Assembly: GCA_029721515.1 (NCBI GenBank)
Contig: CM056558.1
Span: 27,673,740-27,737,739, forward strand
Length of the DNA: 64,000 nucleotides
Source of the DNA: Synanceia verrucosa
Taxonomy: Eukaryota > Chordata > Actinopteri > Perciformes > Synanceiidae
Direction: 5' to 3'
Below, one piece after another: positions 58,513 to 64,000 of this stretch (position 1 is its first letter; each line of letters begins with the position of its first letter). Under the pieces are notes generated by a model. The model was not told the origin of the DNA. It saw only the letters and a program-made list of their open reading frames with translations, and ran no database searches. Both the position numbers and the translations under genes were made by a program.

Positions 58513-61500
58513 CCCGGAGGGAGGAGGGGACGGTCGGGGTGGGGGAGTGACGGACCGGGCCACTCTGATCCTGTTGGTCCTGAAACCAACAGAAACGAAC
58601 TGAGATTTTTTCGCTTTAAACCGCATCTACCTTCACAACCAAACGGACCAGATTAAGCTAAATGAAGAAATGCCACACACTCCAACAACCTCACACACCT
58701 CTCGATGGCGTCGTCCTCGTCTGCCTCTGTCTGGTTTCTGTTACAGATTTCTACTTTTGTATTTACAGCTGTTACAGGTTCACAAAGCAGCATCACAACA
58801 GAAACTTTGCCAAACTACTCAGTGCCAGTCCTACACTTCAGTCCTTCTTATTTGCCTTGAGACAATCTGGAGCAGCGCGATTATTAATAGTAATAATAAT
58901 AATGATCCTGTGCTCTTCAAAATGCTGTCGGCTTAAAAAAAACATTTAGTTGCACAAAAAAGTTCAAAGAGAAAAAAAACTTAGACTGTTAAAGTTCAGC
59001 AGTGATCAGAGTTCCTCATCTTTAGTGATCATTTAATATCTGATTTGTCACAAAGATTAGTGGGAAAAACAGCACTGATCCAGTCCAGATCCAGACTTGA
59101 TCCAGACTCCTTTATGAATCTGCCATCACTTTATTGAGGAGCAGATAAATAATTTTGTCTATAAAGTAAAAAATAGAAATAGAGAGCAGCTGGAACCAAA
59201 TGATGTCATTTGTTAATATGAATTAGAAATAAATTAATCTCTGAAGTAATTATAGTAATAATTAACTCATTGAGTGTCAGCTGTTTTATAAAACAGAAAG
59301 TGCCTTGTTCCAGCATTTTTGCCCATTTTGAGTCATATTTCTAGACCCACAGAATATTTTGTACTATGTCTCTGAAAACAGTGAATATCTCAAATGAAAG
59401 AAGAGACTCTCTATTTTATCATGAAGACAAATGTTTGTTTTTACCTTGTTCCCTTCTTTTGCTCTCTAATCTCGATCGTCCTGTTTTGATCTCTGTGGCA
59501 TATATTAACTCTTTATGTCCCGACTACAAATCACCGAAGCCCCAAAATTATTCACAGGCTGTATGAGAGCGCGATCAGCGACCTGCTGCAGGAAAAAACA
59601 CTGACGGCGAAACTCATCGATGGCACTCAAAGAGTTAATACGAATTCTGGACTAACTATCCTGACTGTCCCAGAACTTTCCATCACATCCCATGGTCTTC
59701 TCCAGCAAATCAAACCTGCTCAGGTGTCTTCTGGTGATCTGAGGCTTCAGTCACATGACGACAGGTGGTCGATGACCTCACCTTCTGTGAGGAAGCTCAT
59801 TGGATGTGTTTGAAAGCTCCACGAATAAATCCTGACTGGTCTTTGATCAGGATGAAAGGTGAGGAGCTCTGATCACTCTGATCAGTTAATCTGGCAGTGA
59901 TTAATTCTTCAGATTGTTTTTAAGGGTGAACAGCCTGTAAACCTCAGATAAGCTACACTCAGTTACCTCTCATCACTACGCAATACAGCTGCTGCAGCAC
60001 CGGGGGGCGCTCTGGTCCACTCAGATCCCTGTCACTCTTCTCAGATATTTTTATAACAAGCATGACTTTTATTGTTTTATTGTTTGCTTTTTTAACACTT
60101 TTTTTGCTCTGAACATGTTTGACGGACGACAGACCTGATCAGAAACTCTGTTAATGACGCATTAAAATCTGCTGCAACAAGACAAACTTTAAACTTAAAA
60201 GACAAACTTAAAGTCAGTTTGCATTTAAATCTGCATGCTGTTGACTGAAAGTCACACAGTTGATAAAAAACTTTGATAAATTCAATCAGACAGAACAAAA
60301 AGCTCGCTGTCATCATCTTAGTTAGCCTGAAAGCTAACAGATAATTTTTATCTGGCAGTGGCTCAAAGTTTCACAACACAGACCTCAGTTGCTAAAGAGC
60401 TAATGTTCATGACTTAGCCTGCTACAGCTAGCAGATGTAAATGAACATTAGCTTTAGCTATCTCTGTGTTTAGCCTAGCTTAGCATGAAGACTGGAAGCC
60501 TAGCACAGGCCTACGCTGATATGTTTACTCTAGCATTCTAGCTAATGTTAGCTCGCCGGTTAAAAATAAGGATTGTTGTACAGCTCTGTACTGCACATGT
60601 GCAGCAGAGGTCTTGCGTCATGACAACGGACGGTTCTGATCGGGTCATTGACCGAAGGGCAGCAGGATGAGAAGCCAGACCCTGTCAGACCAGATGGATG
60701 TAGTCTCCGGGCCGTGGAGCTGGACTAAACCCTCCAGAGGGTGCAGCAGGTCGGCTGCCTGGACACCAAAGGAAAGACGCCGTGACCATGTTGACCCTCA
60801 ACTTTAGCACTTATCAGAGAGAGGATCAAAAGAAAGTATCAAACTTTTTATAAAGACGACAATATAAAGTCACATAATATCAAACATATTTAAACTACTA
60901 ATATGTTTTTTGCATTTGAATAACGTCAGTAAGCTTGGCGCCACCTTCAGATGTACGGTGGGAGGGCAGGTAGCACATGGATCAGCTGTTTCTCTTTTCC
61001 TACAGAGCTGTGAATCACATGTTAGCAGACCGTCAGTTTTTATGCAAGTGAAGCGGTTCTGTCCTCGCTGGACTGGATCCTCTTCGATCCCACCGCCGCT
61101 CTCATTCTTCAGGCTAAACCAGGGACTATCAGGTATACAGACTCTTTCTTTTATTCAGTGAATTGGACATTTACCTTCCCTACGTAGCAGAATGCTAACG
61201 GCTAAACCTCAGTGCAGAAATACAACTCACCTGTAAATACACCTGACAGCAGCAGGAGGTCCTGCGAGTCGCTGCAGAGGGTTAGTCAGGGCTGGGCAGT
61301 ATGGACAAAAAAGCATTTGTTGTCATGACAACCACAAAACCTTTCCAGAAAACACTGTGTTGTGATTGGATGGCAGGTATGGAGACACCTTGATCTCACC
61401 TCATCCTTTCATTAACGTGCTGTGTTCATCCTTACTTGAAGCTTTAATTTGAAAATCGCTTCAGTCAGCGGGGACATATAAATACTGAGGACTTGACAGG

Positions 61501-62665
61501 AATCTGCAAATGTGAATCTGGTTTAAGACAAATATATTTGTGTTTTCACAAAATTCAAGGAAACATTAAATTAGTATGTGCGGTGTTTGTGATGTATTTC
61601 TGGACCTGTACATCACTGCAGACAGGTTAGTCAATTAATGAATCTTGTCTGAACCAAAGCAAAGTTCTGCTGGGTTGACGGCCATATTTACAACAGCTTC
61701 TCCTGCCGTCTGACTATTATATTACTTTTTCTTTAATAATAAGAAATCAACTCCAGAAAAGGTTCAAATATCCTGTAAAATTTGACTCTTCAGAACCACA
61801 GAAAAGGCTGGTCTGAGCTGACAACTAACTAACTGACTCAAAAGTCTCTAAATCTGAATGAACCCATGTCCTCCTGCAGCGACGGACAGATCTAGAGGTA
61901 AAGCTAGAAAACACTGCTTGGTGAGTCACTTTACTTTCTGTGAAAATGTTGACACATCAGCTGGTAACAAGTCTCATATATGATATATTAATATTATATA
62001 TATTATTATATGATATTTATATATATTTACAGTCCGAACTTTCTGTTAAAATCCCTGACAGTTCAGAATCAACACAAATTCGAATTGATAAAATTTCCGT
62101 TCAGTCTGACAGGTTTTTAAAGATCAGTCTTTTTCCTCCTCGATGGTTCTTCAATTTCATCTTTAGTCAAACTGTGAAAACGGCTTAACCTCATCATCAT
62201 CATCAAGGCGTCTTTGAGTTTCTTCAGCTTCTGTGTGAATCAAATGTTTATTCTCTGAATATCCATTAACATGCCAATTATCAATCTAATCATTTATTCA
62301 CTCTTTACTGTTAATTCCTCAAAGTATATCCAAATATATCAGAAAACGAGTCAAAGAAAAAACATTAAGTAAATTAACTTTTAATACTGTACTTTTTATT
62401 TTGAAGAGGAGGTTCTGCAGACGTTCTGTAGTAGGAAGCTCACCGCTGTTATTACGTGAAGATCTTTTATGTTGCATGTCTCTGTTGGTGGGGGGTGTTG
62501 ATTATTAGTTTAGAAAAATGTGAAGAAGCTTCTTTCACCACAATGACCACTAGATCACTCACAGGATGCATCTCCTCCGCAGGAAATAAAGCACTTTAAG
62601 TGTCGACCACCACGACCCGCCTCCTTCTTTACTGCAGTCAGGTGACGCTTCACTGTCCATTCATC
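58513..62665. other. ZBTB37 3' UTR and intergenic DNA
   Basis: No coding or structured feature is supported. The sequence is AT-rich with scattered AGCTAGC-type motifs near 60400-60560. Confidence 0.5.
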
Positions 62666-62849
62666 CAATTAACCTAATCCCCATGCATGTTTTTGGATGG
62701 TGGGAGGAAGCCGGAGTACCAAAGAGAACCCACACACACATGAGGAGAACATGCAAACTCCACACAGAAAGGCCCCGGGCCGGGAATCGAACCCAGTACC
62801 TTCTTCTTGTGAGGCGACAGTGCTAACCACTGCACCACCGTGCTGCCTG
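62666..62849 (-). mobile_element. tRNA-derived SINE fragment
   Basis: Minus-strand head with GTGGTGCAGTGGTTAGCAC, B-box-like GGGTTCGATTCCCG and the body to CATGGGGATTAGG. The 3' tail is missing. It lies 225 bp from the SERPINC1 stop. Confidence 0.82.
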
Positions 62850-63073
62850 ACGCTTCACTAGTAGTTATCTAGATGACCTCAGCCAGGTGTAACCCCACCC
62901 CTTCCTGTGACCACCAGAGAGGGGCCGGGCTTCAACTCTGGTGCATTTCTGTTATTACTAACGGTGATTTAAACTGCAGGATGTGACTGACCAGCTGATT
63001 CTAGACATATTGTTGTGTGGTTTCTACTGGGTACTATGTCTCTGGTTACTAAGGGAACACAGCTGGGCCGCTC

Positions 63074-63794
63074 TCATTGGCTGCAGGGATCGGCCACTCT
63101 GGCGGTGAAGAGCAGGGCGTTGATGGTTGCCTCTCTGATGAGCAGCAGGAATGGTCGGTCCGTCATGAACACCTCCCGCTCGAAGTTGATGGAACGTCCG
63201 ACAGCGACCACGGCGGTGGCCCCAGCGGCCTCGCTGCCCTCCTCGTTCACCTGCAGACCACAGAACTGGGTCAGTCAGGCTCTTGATGGACTGTCTGGTC
63301 TAACAGTAATTCATAATGTATATTGCAGTCAGTAGTTATTAATTTACATTAACATGAATCAATAGTGTCCAAACAGCCCTCCAGTTACAGAAACTGACCT
63401 CCAGGAAGGCTTTATGGAAGGCGTCTGAGATGTGGAGTCCTTCACCACCGTCCTCCAGCATCCCTGAAACACATTTTATTAAACACTGAAACAACCAACA
63501 GTCCCTGAATGCAGCACATATCGTGTATCACTAAATACATCACACGGAATAAATTAGAACAATACATCTGAGAAATATTGCAGTTTAAAGAAACCACAAT
63601 GTAGTTCAGGTGGGCTCACCTGGCAGACTGGCCTTCTCAGAGCTGAACAGGTGAGTCAGTCCCATCGCCTGCAGCTTCTCCTTCACACTGAAACCATCCT
63701 CCACCCTGAAGCGAGGGACATGGACCGCCACAGAGGTCTCCTTCATCCCGTCCAGCCAGAAGGTCAACTTCCTGAGGTCCAGACCCGCCTCCAC
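63074..63794 (-). CDS. serpinc1: Antithrombin (serpin C1), last three exons
   Basis: Secreted serine protease inhibitor of thrombin and factor Xa, activated by heparin. Minus-strand exons: 63794-63620, 63463-63399 and 63250-63074, with GT-AG sites and matching phases, 138 residues plus stop. Visible are VHVPRFRVEDGFSVKEKLQA, MGLTHLFS, the serpin segment ISDAFHKAFLEVNEEGSEA leading into the reactive loop, and the C-terminal RPFLLLIRE and FTARVADPC. The reactive-loop scissile bond is Arg-Ser (VGRS), as in antithrombin (GRS), which argues against other serpins. The final Cys that bonds to the body in human is present. The 5' exons lie beyond the window. ZBTB37 is the expected neighbour. Confidence 0.93.
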
Positions 63795-64000
63795 CTGAGT
63801 GCATACAGTAATGAGTCGACTGTGATGGTTAGAGTCATTTCTTTAATTCAACTTTAATTCATTTCTTTTAAGTCTCCCACAGCGCTCAGCTGTGAGACAG
63901 AGCAAGATGTGACGAAATGACTTGAAACTTTTCAGAGCATTTCAAGTCGACAAATGATTGGAGAACTTGAGGCAATAAATCAGTGATTTATTACAGCAGA

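Overview
The window is vertebrate nuclear DNA, almost certainly from a teleost fish. It has GT-AG introns, single-gene spacing of tens of kilobases, many simple repeats, and fish-type mobile DNA (Tc1-like transposons, TTA- and TTAA-flanked DNA elements, tRNA-derived SINEs, L1-like and CR1/L2-like LINEs). No species can be named from the sequence alone.

Six protein genes are readable. (1) 221-10492 (+): the 3' part of a VCAM1-like cell adhesion receptor, with seven Ig-domain exons and a transmembrane/tail exon. (2) 16262-32461 (+): complete SLC30A7 (ZnT7 zinc transporter), 11 coding exons. (3) 32882-41359 (-): complete DPH5 (diphthine methyl ester synthase), 7 coding exons, tail to tail with SLC30A7. 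(4) 48763-49884 (+): S1PR1 (sphingosine-1-phosphate receptor), coding region in one exon. (5) 56253-58512 (+): ZBTB37 (BTB plus three C2H2 fingers). (6) 63074-63794 (-): the last three exons of SERPINC1 (antithrombin), convergent with ZBTB37; the rest lies beyond the window. The order VCAM1-SLC30A7-DPH5-S1PR1 matches a block on human 1p21, and ZBTB37-SERPINC1 matches a block on human 1q25. The window therefore holds a join of two segments that lie far apart in human. EXTL2, which sits between VCAM1 and SLC30A7 in human, is not seen.

Most remaining DNA is repetitive. A 3.9 kb 20-bp minisatellite fills a VCAM1 intron and a 1.1 kb one follows its stop codon. A 1.1 kb AGT-type array ends about 130 bp before the SLC30A7 start codon. 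SLC30A7 intron 8 (11 kb) is almost entirely one L1-like retrotransposon with an exact 18-bp target duplication and four later insertions. The last DPH5 intron carries a TTAA-flanked element with about 390-bp inverted repeats around an ORF that resembles the cysteine-rich C-terminal domain of P2X7 receptors; this is the most unusual object in the window. The DPH5-S1PR1 interval has a Harbinger-like element carrying only a Myb-like gene. The S1PR1-ZBTB37 interval has a cluster of Tc1, SINE and AT repeats that includes a perfect 52-bp palindrome.

Gene models come from reading splice sites and matching remembered family features. Exon ends are given where phase and GT-AG sites agree. Repeat boundaries without target duplications are approximate.
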